Under the pieces are notes generated by a model that was given only the letters and a program-made list of their open reading frames with translations, did not search any database and was not told where the DNA came from. A stretch of DNA of 64,000 bases from CAYQNU01 sp964419055 (GTDB lineage Bacteria; Bacteroidota; Bacteroidia; Flavobacteriales_D; Parvicellaceae): contig CAYQNU010000003.1 of NCBI GenBank assembly GCA_964419055.1, positions 196,460 through 260,459 on the forward strand, in the 5' to 3' direction. This document shows, piece by piece, positions 8,747 through 18,870 of the stretch (within the stretch, counting starts at the first letter, position 1; every line of letters starts with the position of its first letter). The position numbers and the translations under genes were made by a program.

Positions 8747-11700
8747 TTACCTATTCAAATTGAAGTGACCATTTAGTTCGAAAACTTTTCCATCTAAACC
8801 GGTTGCATTAACTACATAATAATATACACCTTCGGCCGCTTCAACTCCAGCCATTGTGGTACCATCCCAACCTCCACCTAACCATTCTATTTGAGCCATT
8901 ACTTGACCCCATCTATTGAAAATGGTCATATTGAAGGTATCAATTGATTGATGAGTAATTCGTAACAAATCATTTTGTCCATCGCCATTTGGTGTGAAGA
9001 TATTAGGTATAATTATTAAAGATTCACCTGTTAATGCTAATGTATAGGCTGCTGTATCGGTACAACCATTAATATCAGTTGCTACCATTGTAATTACAAA
9101 AGTTCCTCCAGTCCCATAAGTGTTTGTGGGGTCTTGAGCCGTACTTGTTGAGCCATTACCAAAATCCCAAACATAACTTGTTCCATTTACTGTAGTATTG
9201 GTAAAAGTAACATCAACGGGTGGAATACCTGATTGCGGTGTAAAGGTAAAATCAGCACCAATATCTGGGAATTGTGAACCTACTACAGTTGGAGTGCTGC
9301 TAGTTGTATTGCTACAACCATTACTTCCGGTAACGGTTAGCGTATAAGTACCTTGAGTTACGTTAATATTGGCGGTAGTATCACCATTGCTCCATAAGTA
9401 GCTCAATGGAGCAATTCCTCCAGTTACGGTGGATGTTATTAAACCATCGGCTAAATTAAAGCAAGTAGCGTCAGTAACATTTAATGTTATGTCAGTGATT
9501 CCTGGAATGGTAGTTACAACAATAGTATCATTGAAACTTAAACATCCTAAGTTAGAAACTGAATTTACAATAAAAATAGTGTCACCTAATATTGTTGGAG
9601 TGATTGAACTGGTTGTTTCACCTGTGCTCCATAAAGTAGACACTCCTGATCCACTAGCAGTCAAAGTAATTTGATTACCTGTACATGCCAAAGTATCGTT
9701 TGAAACAAAATTCATGGTAGGTGTAGGATGCACATTTACAGTAATTTGAGTTAAATTAGAAGGGCTACAAGATATACCTAAACTATCATAAACTACGACT
9801 ACACTGTAGGTAGTTTGAACAGTAGGATTAACCGTTATGATAGGTGTTGTTTCATTGGTACTCCACAAATACGTTGTTCCTCCCGATACTGTCAAATCCA
9901 CAGGGTCTCCTTGACAAACAATTAGATTTGATGCAGAAACAGATGCGTTGACATCAGGAAATTCAGTTACAGTTGCCGGTAATAAAGTAGTGTTAAAAGT
10001 ACATCCATTATTGGCAGTAACTAATACGGTATAGGTTCCTGCTCCAACATTGGTTATATCTGGAGTTACAGCACCGTTGCTCCATAAATAAGTGAAAGGG
10101 CCAACTCCACCGGTAATAGTTGAGGTAACCGAACCATCGGTAAATCCAAAACACGTAGCATTTGTAGCAGCTAAAGTGACATCGTCTATTCCCGCAATTG
10201 TAGTGACAACTATAGTATCATTAAAACTGAAACAGCCTAAATTAGATATTGAATTAACAATGAAAATGGTATCTCCTAAAATCGTAGGTGTAATCGAAGA
10301 CGTTGTTTCACCTGTACTCCACAATAATGATACTCCATTTCCATTGGCAGATAATGTGATTTGTGCATTTTGACAAACTGTTGTATCGTTAAAGGTAGAA
10401 GTAACCGTTGGTGTTGGGTGAACATCTACTGTAATTTGAACCAATTGTTGCGTATTACATGAAATAGTCCCAATGCTATCCCATTGAACTAAAACATCAT
10501 ACGTTGTTTGAACAGTAGGATTAACAGTAATGGTATCATTTGTTTCACCAGTACTCCATGTGAAGTAATCACCACCTGTTACTACTAATTGAACAGGGTC
10601 TCCTTGACAAACCAATAAACTACTGGCCGTAACTGATGCATTAACACCTACAACTTGAACTAATAAAGAATCAATTGCTGAACAACCTCCAACAGTAGCC
10701 GTTACATAATACATTAAATCACTTGATGGAGCAACAGTTATCGCGGGAGTTGTAGCAGTTGAGCCACCAGACCACTGATAAGTTGATCCAACTTCTCCAT
10801 TCGCAGTTAACGTAGTATTATCACCTGAACACACTTGATCTTGACCTGAAATAAATACTGAAGCAATAGTTGGAGCTATTGTGAAGTTAGCGCTTCCTGT
10901 ACATTCAAAATTGGTAACTTGAACTGTGTATGTTGTGTTTAAAACAGGTGTTACAACATTCGTTGCGGTAGTTGTTCCATTGTCCCACAAGAAACTTGTT
11001 CCTCCACTTGCTGTTAGAGTGATAGCATCACCATAACAAACCGTTGGAGCTGATGAAACTATTGTTGGGGTAGGAATAGGATCTACAATTAAATTGATGG
11101 TAGTTGCAATAGGAGAAAGTCCACAACAAGGAGTTTCTACTTGTAAACTGATAACATAAGTCCCTGGCGTATTAAATTGCACAGCAGACAGAGCATCGTT
11201 GTTAGTTGAAACTAAATTGGGCACTGCTCCTCCACCAAAATTCCAATGATAGGTATAGTTAATACCTGAAGTAGTTGCTAAAAAATCAGCTGTTCCACCA
11301 ACACATACGTGATAATCTGCACCATATTGAGTAGCTGTAGTTGTAAATGCTGGTGTCAAAGCACTTCCATTTATAAGAATATTCATAAATCCAGTGTATG
11401 TATTACCGCTGTATACGATGTCTTTAAAACCTGTTGTTGAATATTGTCCTGTGTGAGCAGCACCAACACCATTTTGAGGTGCGCCTCCACTACCTATATC
11501 CCAAGCGGCACTTGAACCAGCTGTGAAAACAGCATTAACATTTGTACAAGTTGTATTCGAAGCATTTATTACAGGTTGAGCAGCTAAATTAAATGAACTA
11601 ATGTTAGTCACTAAAGGCGTTACAACACCATCAAAATAAATCTGATGAGTTTGACCATTTGGACCATTACCACCGGCTCCTCCAGCACCACCTTGACCAC

Positions 11701-14700
11701 CAGTACCACCTTGACCACCTCTATTTCCATCTCCATCTCCATTGGTACATCCATTCCCTAAAGCTGAAGTACCACCGTTGCCCCCATTTCCTCCTGAGCC
11801 ACCGATACCGCCATTTCCTGCTGTACCGCCATTTACGTTACAATCTATAACATTTCCATTAATACCATTATTTAATAAATATAAAGCGAAAGAGCTTCCT
11901 CCTCCAAAACCTCCACGACCAGCGCCTCCAGCACCGCCACCGCCACCACCACCTGATCCACCACCACCAGCAGCATCACAGTTGTCAGTATCACGACCAG
12001 CACCACCAGCTCCACCTCCACCGCAACCTCCAGTTCCTGTGGTTCCGTTAGTTCCTTGACCAGGTATAAAAAATCCTCCAGTAATTGTTCCAGGTATAGT
12101 AGCACCCGGAGTTCCTGGAGTACCAGCACTACCAGCACCTCCCGTACCTCCAAAAGGTGTTGAACCTCCATTACTATCTGCGTTTCCTCCGATTCCAGCT
12201 GTTCCTCCACATCCTGCGCCTCCAAGTCCTGTATTACCATTATCTCCTGGCGAACCAGAACTATCAGGTCTCCCATTTCCTCCTGCCCCTCCATTAAATC
12301 CAGCACCAGCATTACCTCCAATAATTATTGCATTAGCACCTCCAGTTCCAGCAGAACCACCTCCACCACCATTACCCCCATTATCAGTGCTAAAGTTACA
12401 AGTACATTCTGGACCTCCACCTGTTATTCCATTACCTCCATTTCCGCCATTTGCTCCATCCCAAACAGCATTGAAAGTTGCGGGATTATTATCTCCATCA
12501 CCATTAGATGCATTACCTGGTAAAATTTGACATCGAACAAAATCATAATTATAAGCTCCTGTTAAATGTAAACCATAAGTTGAAACGCCATAACCCGATG
12601 GCGCTATTGGTGGATTTGATGTTGTAATCGTTATGTCCTGTAATCTAAAATCATGAATACCATTTGCTTGAAACACTACAATTCTCGGAGCATTAGCTGG
12701 CCCTTCTAGATTTAAAGCCGTTCTATTGATTGTAGTGGCACCTGGTGAACTGGTTTTAATCCATGTTGTTGGGTCAAATCCTCCTTCAATAGTAGTATAA
12801 GAAGTTAAAGTTGTAATAGGATTGTTAAAGTTGTACGTCCCCGTTGCCATTCTAATCAATGCTCCGTTACAAGCCGACATCGAAAGAGCTGTTAATAAAT
12901 CAGTTGGGCTAGCTTGAGTACCTGGACCTCCTCCAGTTGTGTTTACGTATATAACATTACATGTTGGGGCTCCAGTTGGTAGATTAACATTTACTAAAAC
13001 TGAATCTAATTGAGTACATCCAAACCATGATGTTGTAACGTAAAACATTTCATCATTTGCTGGAGATACCGTAATATTATTTGCGGTGGCTCCGTTACTC
13101 CAAAGATGTGTTGCTGATGGTTGAGAAGTTGTAACCGCTAAATTTACATTATCACCTGGACACATGGTCACAGGACTATTTGTAATAGTAGTTAATGGGG
13201 GGAAATTACCAATTGTAATTTGTTGCGTAATAGTAATCGTTTCAACAGCACATAAGTTATTTACGTCAGCCGTCATCGTCACCGTATAAGTCCCTGGATT
13301 TGGGTAACTATGAGTAGCATTTTGTGTTGTAACTATTGGTGATCCATCTCCAAAATCCCAAGTCCAGTTAAGAACAGTAAACTGACCCATTTGTCCATTG
13401 AACTGAACAGGTGAATTAGTACAAATTTGAGCGGTTGGAATTAAACTATAAGCATAATTCGAACCTTGTGCATCAGCATCAAATGTAATACCTAAATTAT
13501 CTAAACTGGCTCCTGCAACATACCCGTATGATTCATAGGAACCATATCCATAAACATAGGCATTCACACCGCCTGGTGCAAGAATGGTGTGATTACCTTG
13601 AGCTATGTTTCTTCGGCAATGCGAATAAGCTGGATTGGAGGCCAAAGGTGTAAAAAAACCAGCCATACCTACACCATCTAAAGTAACCGATGCAATAGAA
13701 GCAGTTGGACTGACAATATTTACAAAATAAGATGAAATTACTGAAGATGTAAATGCATTGAAAGTAATGGCATTAAGAGTTTGCTCAACAGGACTTAATA
13801 CTATGGCAAAAGGATCCGCATTTGCTCCATCACAATCGCCACCTTTACTATACTGTACAACCATAATAGGCTCGTTGGAAGTAATGTAGGATGCTGTTGT
13901 TAAATTTTGTTGTGTAAATTGCCCTGCATTCAAGGGTATATTTGCTCCACCATTAATAGAGACCAATGTCCCCGCTTGAGAAGCGATAATTCTATATAAA
14001 TCACCGTTTCTTGTTTGGTAGGGTGAAGTCGCATAATTGTAACCCCAAGTAGTAACGGGATACATTTGTTCAGACAAGTGATCACAATAATTACATCCAC
14101 CTACATTTGTACATTGTGCACCACTAAAAACAGCAAATTTTTCACACGCTCCTGTAGAACGAATATAAGTACCTGTTAAATCGCCACTGGCTTTAACTTG
14201 GTATACTTCACCTTGATTCAAGGTAATATTAAATGGCACACCAGCAGGGTTACCCGCAAGAGTAGCTACTGAAGGAGTAATCTGAATAGAAGAACCGTTT
14301 TGAACACCAACAATCAATAATTCCGATGGAAAAGGTGAACCACTTACTACGGCCGGATTGACAGTAGCAGCATAATATTCAACACCCAACGTATTCAAAG
14401 GCAGAACAATTGCTGCATCTGAAGAATACGCTTCGTAATTCAGGGCATAAACTGTAACAGGATTAACTGAAACCACATGGATACCTTTATTTTCAACCAC
14501 CTGACTGGTTGTTATGTGAGCTTGATTGTTTGGAACGGTAACGACAGCTGTACCATTGGCTGCAACCGTAAAATTTTGCGAAAAACCTTGACCTGGAATT
14601 GTAACCGTTCCCGTAGTAGCAATATCAGAACTTATGTATATACTAAGGGTTGGGGAGTTGTAATTCTCCATAAAACCGAACCAAAAATCAGTACCTTTAG

Positions 14701-14773
14701 TTGAAAATATTTGCCCATAACTGATCATTGCAGTCATCACAAACACCAAAAGAGAAACTATTCTTACTTTCAT
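8747..14773 (-). CDS. Giant (2008 aa) multidomain surface protein with T9SS type B sorting domain
   Basis: A signal peptide (to about residue 21, ISYGQ) is followed by an IgGFc-binding-like region (GTDFWFGFMENY onward, about 25-430), a PKD domain (about 448-518, WDFGDGSPIV), a beta-helix-like part, a glycine- and asparagine-rich stretch (about 765-1042), another PKD-like segment, and then Ig-like and SprB-like repeats (LWSTGET, YLWSNG, DATCFNLADG) up to the type B sorting domain at about 1925-2008 (FTPNGDGQNDLL, FNRWGQV, WDGT). Residues of two adjacent 231-codon units are clearly duplicated. It should be exported by T9SS and attached to the surface, probably as an adhesin. The ligand is unknown. 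A -7-like element TACTTTTG lies at 14803-14810 upstream. Confidence 0.93.
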   Translation of the reverse strand: MKVRIVSLLVFVMTAMISYGQIFSTKGTDFWFGFMENYNSPTLSIYISSDIATTGTVTIPGQGFSQNFTVAANGTAVVTVPNNQAHITTSQVVENKGIHVVSVNPVTVYALNYEAYSSDAAIVLPLNTLGVEYYAATVNPAVVSGSPFPSELLIVGVQNGSSIQITPSVATLAGNPAGVPFNITLNQGEVYQVKASGDLTGTYIRSTGACEKFAVFSGAQCTNVGGCNYCDHLSEQMYPVTTWGYNYATSPYQTRNGDLYRIIASQAGTLVSINGGANIPLNAGQFTQQNLTTASYITSNEPIMVVQYSKGGDCDGANADPFAIVLSPVEQTLNAITFNAFTSSVISSYFVNIVSPTASIASVTLDGVGMAGFFTPLASNPAYSHCRRNIAQGNHTILAPGGVNAYVYGYGSYESYGYVAGASLDNLGITFDADAQGSNYAYSLIPTAQICTNSPVQFNGQMGQFTVLNWTWDFGDGSPIVTTQNATHSYPNPGTYTVTMTADVNNLCAVETITITQQITIGNFPPLTTITNSPVTMCPGDNVNLAVTTSQPSATHLWSNGATANNITVSPANDEMFYVTTSWFGCTQLDSVLVNVNLPTGAPTCNVIYVNTTGGGPGTQASPTDLLTALSMSACNGALIRMATGTYNFNNPITTLTSYTTIEGGFDPTTWIKTSSPGATTINRTALNLEGPANAPRIVVFQANGIHDFRLQDITITTSNPPIAPSGYGVSTYGLHLTGAYNYDFVRCQILPGNASNGDGDNNPATFNAVWDGANGGNGGNGITGGGPECTCNFSTDNGGNGGGGGSAGTGGANAIIIGGNAGAGFNGGAGGNGRPDSSGSPGDNGNTGLGGAGCGGTAGIGGNADSNGGSTPFGGTGGAGSAGTPGTPGATIPGTITGGFFIPGQGTNGTTGTGGCGGGGAGGAGRDTDNCDAAGGGGSGGGGGGGAGGAGRGGFGGGSSFALYLLNNGINGNVIDCNVNGGTAGNGGIGGSGGNGGNGGTSALGNGCTNGDGDGNRGGQGGTGGQGGAGGAGGNGPNGQTHQIYFDGVVTPLVTNISSFNLAAQPVINASNTTCTNVNAVFTAGSSAAWDIGSGGAPQNGVGAAHTGQYSTTGFKDIVYSGNTYTGFMNILINGSALTPAFTTTATQYGADYHVCVGGTADFLATTSGINYTYHWNFGGGAVPNLVSTNNDALSAVQFNTPGTYVISLQVETPCCGLSPIATTINLIVDPIPTPTIVSSAPTVCYGDAITLTASGGTSFLWDNGTTTATNVVTPVLNTTYTVQVTNFECTGSANFTIAPTIASVFISGQDQVCSGDNTTLTANGEVGSTYQWSGGSTATTPAITVAPSSDLMYYVTATVGGCSAIDSLLVQVVGVNASVTASSLLVCQGDPVQLVVTGGDYFTWSTGETNDTITVNPTVQTTYDVLVQWDSIGTISCNTQQLVQITVDVHPTPTVTSTFNDTTVCQNAQITLSANGNGVSLLWSTGETTSSITPTILGDTIFIVNSISNLGCFSFNDTIVVTTIAGIDDVTLAATNATCFGFTDGSVTSTITGGVGPFTYLWSNGAVTPDITNVGAGTYTVLVTANNGCTFNTTLLPATVTEFPDVNASVSASNLIVCQGDPVDLTVSGGTTYLWSTNETTPIITVNPTVQTTYSVVVVYDSLGISCSPSNLTQITVNVHPTPTMNFVSNDTLACTGNQITLTASGSGVSTLWSTGETTSSITPTILGDTIFIVNSVSNLGCLSFNDTIVVTTIPGITDITLNVTDATCFNLADGLITSTVTGGIAPLSYLWSNGDTTANINVTQGTYTLTVTGSNGCSNTTSSTPTVVGSQFPDIGADFTFTPQSGIPPVDVTFTNTTVNGTSYVWDFGNGSTSTAQDPTNTYGTGGTFVITMVATDINGCTDTAAYTLALTGESLIIIPNIFTPNGDGQNDLLRITHQSIDTFNMTIFNRWGQVMAQIEWLGGGWDGTTMAGVEAAEGVYYYVVNATGLDGKVFELNGHFNLNR
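9263..10645 (-). repeat. Tandem duplication inside the giant T9SS gene
   Basis: Two in-frame direct repeats abut: 10645-9953 (693 bases) and 9952-9263 (690 bases). Each starts at VNASV followed by a CQGDPV segment, includes STGETTSSITPTILGDTIFI, a DATCF or NATCF SprB-like unit and YLWSNG, and ends in FPD. Long stretches are identical at protein level. Confidence 0.9.
11650..12480 (-). repeat. Glycine-rich low-complexity segment of the giant protein
   Basis: The coding strand has dense GGN/GGT/GGA codons giving runs such as GGNGGNGGTSALGNG and GGGGSGGGGGGGAGG, interrupted by a few D and C residues. It covers about residues 765-1042. The composition produces long spurious open frames on both strands. 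Confidence 0.9.
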
Positions 14774-14802
14774 AAATTTTGAGATAATATTAACTTGAGC
14801 AT

Positions 14803-14810
14803 CAAAAGTA
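14803..14810 (-). promoter_or_regulatory. Candidate -7 element of the giant T9SS gene
   Basis: The minus strand reads TACTTTTG 30 bases before the start codon, matching the Bacteroidota TAnnTTTG element. No clear -33 TTG was found at the right distance, so confidence is limited. Confidence 0.45.
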
Positions 14811-14949
14811 GTATATTTTTAACTCGTTTGTTAAAAATAGCTAAAATTTTAATTCTCAAACTTTATGACGTAAAAAAGCACAAAAAGGTTGGCTATTTAA
14901 TAACAATAATTATTTCACATGTAAAAGAGCTGTAAATAAGCCATTTAGC

Positions 14950-16464
14950 TTATGGTCTTGAATATCTCATCCGGTCCAAGGTCTCATCTTTACCCAAAAG
15001 CTCTGCTATGGCAAACATAGACGGTCCCATTCCTTTTCCAGTTACTGTTAATCTAAACAATGGCAAAACCGCACCCATTCCCAATGAATTTTCTGTCAAA
15101 TAGTTTTTAAAATCACTTTCTAGAACTTCAGCTTTCCAAGAAGTACTTTTTGAAAAAACGGAAATTAAATCTTCGACAATGTTAGCTGATTTTTCATTCC
15201 ATTTTTTTGAAACCGTTTCTTCATCAAATTTGGTAGGTTTTTCGAAAAAATACATTCCTTCCAACATATCCACTACAAAAACAGATCGTTCTTTCATTAA
15301 GTGGGCTACTTTAGAACAATAGTCTATCGGATATTTGCCCACTAATAAAGCGGCCAATGCTTCTCCTAATTCATCATCAGTACGCATTTTTAAATATTGT
15401 TGCTGAAACCAGCGTGTTTTTTCAGGATCGAATTTTGCACCACTTTTGCTTACTCTTTCCAAAGTAAACGCCTCTGCCAATTGCTCTAAATCAAACAATT
15501 CTTGAGCTGTACCTGGGTTCCACCCCAAAAAAGCTAACATATTAATAAATGCATCAGGGAAATAACCTTTTTCTCGATATCCTGATGACATTTCTCCTGT
15601 AACCGGGTCATGCCATTCTAATGGAAATACAGGAAATCCTAGACGATCTCCATCTCTTTTACTTAATTTTCCATTACCGTCTGGTTTAAGCAATAAAGGT
15701 AAATGAGCGAATTTAGGCATCACATCTTCCCAACCCAAATAACGATATAACAAAACATGCAAAGGTGCCGAAGGTAACCATTCCTCCCCTCTGATTACGT
15801 GAGTTATTTTCATCAAATAATCATCCACAATATTGGCTAAATGGTAGGTTGGCATTCCATCCGATTTGTACAAAACCTTATCATCTAGGTTGTTGGTATT
15901 AACTGTAACCCAACCTCTAATTTCATCATGAAAACGCACATCTTCATTTCTGGGCATTTTTATACGAATGGTATAAGGCTCATTAGCATCCAATTTAGCT
16001 TTAACCTCATCTTCTGAAAGGGACAACGAATTTTTCATAGAAGATCGCGTAATACAGTTGTATTGCCAATTGGGCATTTTTGCTTTTTGAGCAATTTCTC
16101 GCATTTGTTCCAACTCTTCAGAGGTATCAAAAGCATAATAAGCGTTGCCTGATTCTACCAACTGTATAGCATATTGGGTATATATTTGTGCCTCTTTTCG
16201 ATCACTTTGACGGTAAGGACCGTATTCACCACCAATACTTTGACCTTCATTCGGCATTATACCACACCATTTCAACGATTCTATGATGTAATCTTCAGCA
16301 CCCGGCACAAAACGGGTTTGATCGGTATCTTCAATTCGCAACAAAAAATCACCTCCATGTTTTTTGGCAAATAAATAATTGTATAATGCAGTGCGCACAC
16401 CTCCCATATGTAAAGGACCTGTGGGACTTGGTGCAAATCGAACTCTAACTCTTCTTTCGCTCAT
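14950..16464 (-). CDS. gltX: Glutamyl-tRNA synthetase
   Basis: This class I enzyme charges tRNA-Glu. The N-terminal segment FAPSPTGPLHMGG holds the HIGH-type nucleotide-binding motif and KLSKRDGD at about residue 266 is the KMSKS-type motif. The product from the ATG at 16464 has 504 residues, the normal size. The frame extends upstream to 16485, but the chosen start puts MSERRVRVRFAPSPTGP at the family's usual N-terminus and leaves the -7 element TAGCTTTG (16483-16490) outside the gene. It is a single gene between the giant surface protein and a glycosyltransferase. Confidence 0.97.
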   Translation of the reverse strand: MSERRVRVRFAPSPTGPLHMGGVRTALYNYLFAKKHGGDFLLRIEDTDQTRFVPGAEDYIIESLKWCGIMPNEGQSIGGEYGPYRQSDRKEAQIYTQYAIQLVESGNAYYAFDTSEELEQMREIAQKAKMPNWQYNCITRSSMKNSLSLSEDEVKAKLDANEPYTIRIKMPRNEDVRFHDEIRGWVTVNTNNLDDKVLYKSDGMPTYHLANIVDDYLMKITHVIRGEEWLPSAPLHVLLYRYLGWEDVMPKFAHLPLLLKPDGNGKLSKRDGDRLGFPVFPLEWHDPVTGEMSSGYREKGYFPDAFINMLAFLGWNPGTAQELFDLEQLAEAFTLERVSKSGAKFDPEKTRWFQQQYLKMRTDDELGEALAALLVGKYPIDYCSKVAHLMKERSVFVVDMLEGMYFFEKPTKFDEETVSKKWNEKSANIVEDLISVFSKSTSWKAEVLESDFKNYLTENSLGMGAVLPLFRLTVTGKGMGPSMFAIAELLGKDETLDRMRYSRP

Positions 16465-16482
16465 AATGATTGGTTTGGGATG

Positions 16483-16490
16483 CAAAGCTA
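16483..16490 (-). promoter_or_regulatory. Candidate -7 element of gltX
   Basis: The minus strand reads TAGCTTTG 19 bases upstream of the gltX ATG. It matches TAnnTTTG; no good -33 element is visible. Confidence 0.45.
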
Positions 16491-16632
16491 CTACTTTTTT
16501 ATAATATTGAATTTTGTTAGTACAAATAGATGTTGATTTGAGGGTCTTTAATTATTGTTTTTGAGTTATTGACATAGGATTCAAGTTTTCAAATCTATTT
16601 TAGAAGGACCCTAAAAATAGCCAAATCAAAAA

Positions 16633-17883
16633 CTACGAATTTTTTAATGTTATCCATTTCGACAAATATTTAGTGCTTTGCAGGGTATGATGTTGTAAAA
16701 GTCCTCCAATAAAGTTATCCAAACGATGTTGACGCAAATGAATATTAACCGTTTCCAATCGCTGTAAAAAGGGTTCTTCAAATTGACTTCTTTGAAAACG
16801 ATTATTGATGATTTCTTTTCCTTTTTGTTGGGCAATTTGCCATTGTGTTGGACTGTTGTATAATATTTCGAAAGATTCAGCCATTTCTGTTGGTTTGTCG
16901 CAAATGGTTCCTGCCCAGGTGTCAGACCAAATCATTGATTCGGCACCCAAAGATGTTGAAATGGTAGGTGTACCAGTAAGCATGGCATCCAATATTTTCC
17001 CCTTTATACCTGCTCCAAATCGAAGAGGTGCCAAGTTAATCCGATAGTTTTGCATCGTTTTTTGTGCATCATCCGTTCTGCCTTTTACAATAAAACCTTG
17101 CTTTACGCTATTCAATTGTTCAATTTTTGAATTGGCATAGGCACCAAAAATATGCACTTCTAAAGTCGGAAATTTAGCTCTAATCAGTGGCCATATATCG
17201 GTCTTTAAAAAATTAACGGCATCGGCATTGGGTTGATGCAAAAAATTACCAACAAAGACACAATTCTTCCTATTTTCAAAAGTGTTCCAATTTTGACTTA
17301 TTTCCTCTGAAATCTCATCAAAAAATAGTGGTAAATAGTGAAGAAGTGAAGCAGATAATTTAAAAACCCGAGTTAAAATCTCCATTTCATATTCTGAAAC
17401 AACTAGGGTAATATCACATCTAAGAATACTGGCTATTTCACGATAGGCAAATTCAGAAATTAGTAAATCATTTTCTTGAAATGGATGCTTTCGTTTAAGA
17501 GCTTCTTGACGCGTAATTCTCAAACAATGTAAATCTTCTGAATCTAAAACTCTCAAGGCATTGGGGCAAATGGCTGCAACTCGCCAACCAAATTGTTCTT
17601 CGGTAATGTACCTATCAAAAAGCACAAAATCAGGTGTTTCAGATTTGAGAAATACATCAAAACTATCATCATTTAATACAATTGGCACACATTTTACACC
17701 TAAAACGGCCAAATTGGCCTGATAGGGACTACTTGATGCAGCCGAACAAAACGTAACTAGATACTTTTTACCTATCAATAGTTGGATGAGTTGAAGCATC
17801 CTACTTCCTGCGGCAGATGATTGTGGTTCAGGCCAAACCAACCCTATTATGAGTATCTTTTTTTGAGTTTGAATTGCCGACAT
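16633..17883 (-). CDS. Glycosyltransferase, GT4-like
   Basis: The 416-residue cytosolic protein has the two-domain layout of GT-B glycosyltransferases. The C-terminal half shows FVGNFLHQPNADAVNFL, then LAPLRFGAGIKGKILDAMLTG and PTISTSLGAE, which correspond to the nucleotide-sugar binding site of family 4 enzymes that lack the strict EX7E form. The substrate cannot be read from the sequence. It follows the YD-repeat protein by 33 bases and may belong to the same transcript as that gene and the thioredoxin-domain gene. A surface-polysaccharide or glycoprotein role is inference. Confidence 0.88.
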   Translation of the reverse strand: MSAIQTQKKILIIGLVWPEPQSSAAGSRMLQLIQLLIGKKYLVTFCSAASSSPYQANLAVLGVKCVPIVLNDDSFDVFLKSETPDFVLFDRYITEEQFGWRVAAICPNALRVLDSEDLHCLRITRQEALKRKHPFQENDLLISEFAYREIASILRCDITLVVSEYEMEILTRVFKLSASLLHYLPLFFDEISEEISQNWNTFENRKNCVFVGNFLHQPNADAVNFLKTDIWPLIRAKFPTLEVHIFGAYANSKIEQLNSVKQGFIVKGRTDDAQKTMQNYRINLAPLRFGAGIKGKILDAMLTGTPTISTSLGAESMIWSDTWAGTICDKPTEMAESFEILYNSPTQWQIAQQKGKEIINNRFQRSQFEEPFLQRLETVNIHLRQHRLDNFIGGLLQHHTLQSTKYLSKWITLKNS

Positions 17884-17916
17884 AGTACGTTTAAAAAGAA
17901 AAAGGTATTGTTAATA

Positions 17917-18870
17917 TTATGGATAAAACTCTATTTGAAATTTTACGATGGTAATAATGTTGGTAGTTTTATCTTGAACCAAAAGAGCTTTTATCATGTA
18001 GGTAACTTTGTCGTACAGCACTTCTTTATGTAAAATATGTTGATCATTTTTGAATTCATCAATGTATTCCAAGTTGCCCAAAGCATCATATTTGTATTCT
18101 ATTCGTTCAAAGTGTTCTCTGTTGTTATAATCTCTATAAATGGTCTTAGATGCAACTAATCCCAAATCAGTATAGGTATATTCTATCAATGATCTTTTAT
18201 GATTGATTATGTATTGATTTTCTTCTGCCACTAACAATTTAAGTTTATTGTAGTGGTAGGTTTGTTGTTGATACAATCGTTCGTGATTGTTGTGTATCGA
18301 TTTTATTAAAGTGCTATCATAAACCGAATATTTGTAGGTTTCTTTAATAATGATGTATTGTTTTGCCAATTCAAATTTATAGCGACTTGAATGCACATTT
18401 TCTTCACGACAATAGGTATTGGATTGAATCCTGTTTTCAGTATCGTATACAAAATTGTTTGAAAAAAAACCATAGGTATCATTGGTTCTTTTAGTAATAA
18501 TTCTACCTAAGGAATCATAAATATATGAATTGATAACGGTATCTTTGTTACCCATCGTACTGAATGAGCCTAATTGTAGCACTAATCTTCCTAAGGTATC
18601 GAACTCATAATTTGACACCAAATCTCGGGTTTTTATCACCTGAAGTTCTCCTTTTGTTGAAACACTACCATTGATTCGTTTAATTTTGTTTTGACGAATA
18701 AAAACGGGATCAAAAAAGGGTTCATCTGTAAACGCTTGGCACGATGAATTATCAATCATTTGGGCATTAAATGACCACGGTAATAAGAATAGAACCCCTG
18801 TCAACCAATAAATCTTTGGTTGAAGTATTCGGAAAAAATTATAAGAATTAATTGATCGTTTTTTACTCAT
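17917..18870 (-). CDS. Secreted YD-repeat-like protein
   Basis: The 317-residue protein starts with a basic stretch and a signal peptide (WLTGVLFLLPWSFNAQ). The mature part contains several YD/RHS-like units: YEFDTLGRLVLQ, YIYDSLGRIITKR, FVYDTENRIQSN, YTYTDLGLVAS and YKYDALGNLEYI. It lacks the long array and core domain of true RHS toxins and is more like the short YD-repeat proteins seen in Bacteroidota. Its ATG overlaps the stop of the thioredoxin-domain gene by 8 bases, so translation is likely coupled. Function is unknown. Confidence 0.8.
   Translation of the reverse strand: MSKKRSINSYNFFRILQPKIYWLTGVLFLLPWSFNAQMIDNSSCQAFTDEPFFDPVFIRQNKIKRINGSVSTKGELQVIKTRDLVSNYEFDTLGRLVLQLGSFSTMGNKDTVINSYIYDSLGRIITKRTNDTYGFFSNNFVYDTENRIQSNTYCREENVHSSRYKFELAKQYIIIKETYKYSVYDSTLIKSIHNNHERLYQQQTYHYNKLKLLVAEENQYIINHKRSLIEYTYTDLGLVASKTIYRDYNNREHFERIEYKYDALGNLEYIDEFKNDQHILHKEVLYDKVTYMIKALLVQDKTTNIITIVKFQIEFYP

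Noticed and set aside
11742..12321. Long open frames on the plus strand (proline-rich) and in a second frame on the minus strand over the glycine-rich segment
   Set aside because: They arise from the GGN codon bias of the giant T9SS gene; the composition is unnatural for proteins and no signals support them.
9263..12480. CRISPR-like or transposon-like repeats
   Set aside because: The repeats are in-frame coding repeats of a surface protein, with no spacers, leader or transposase.
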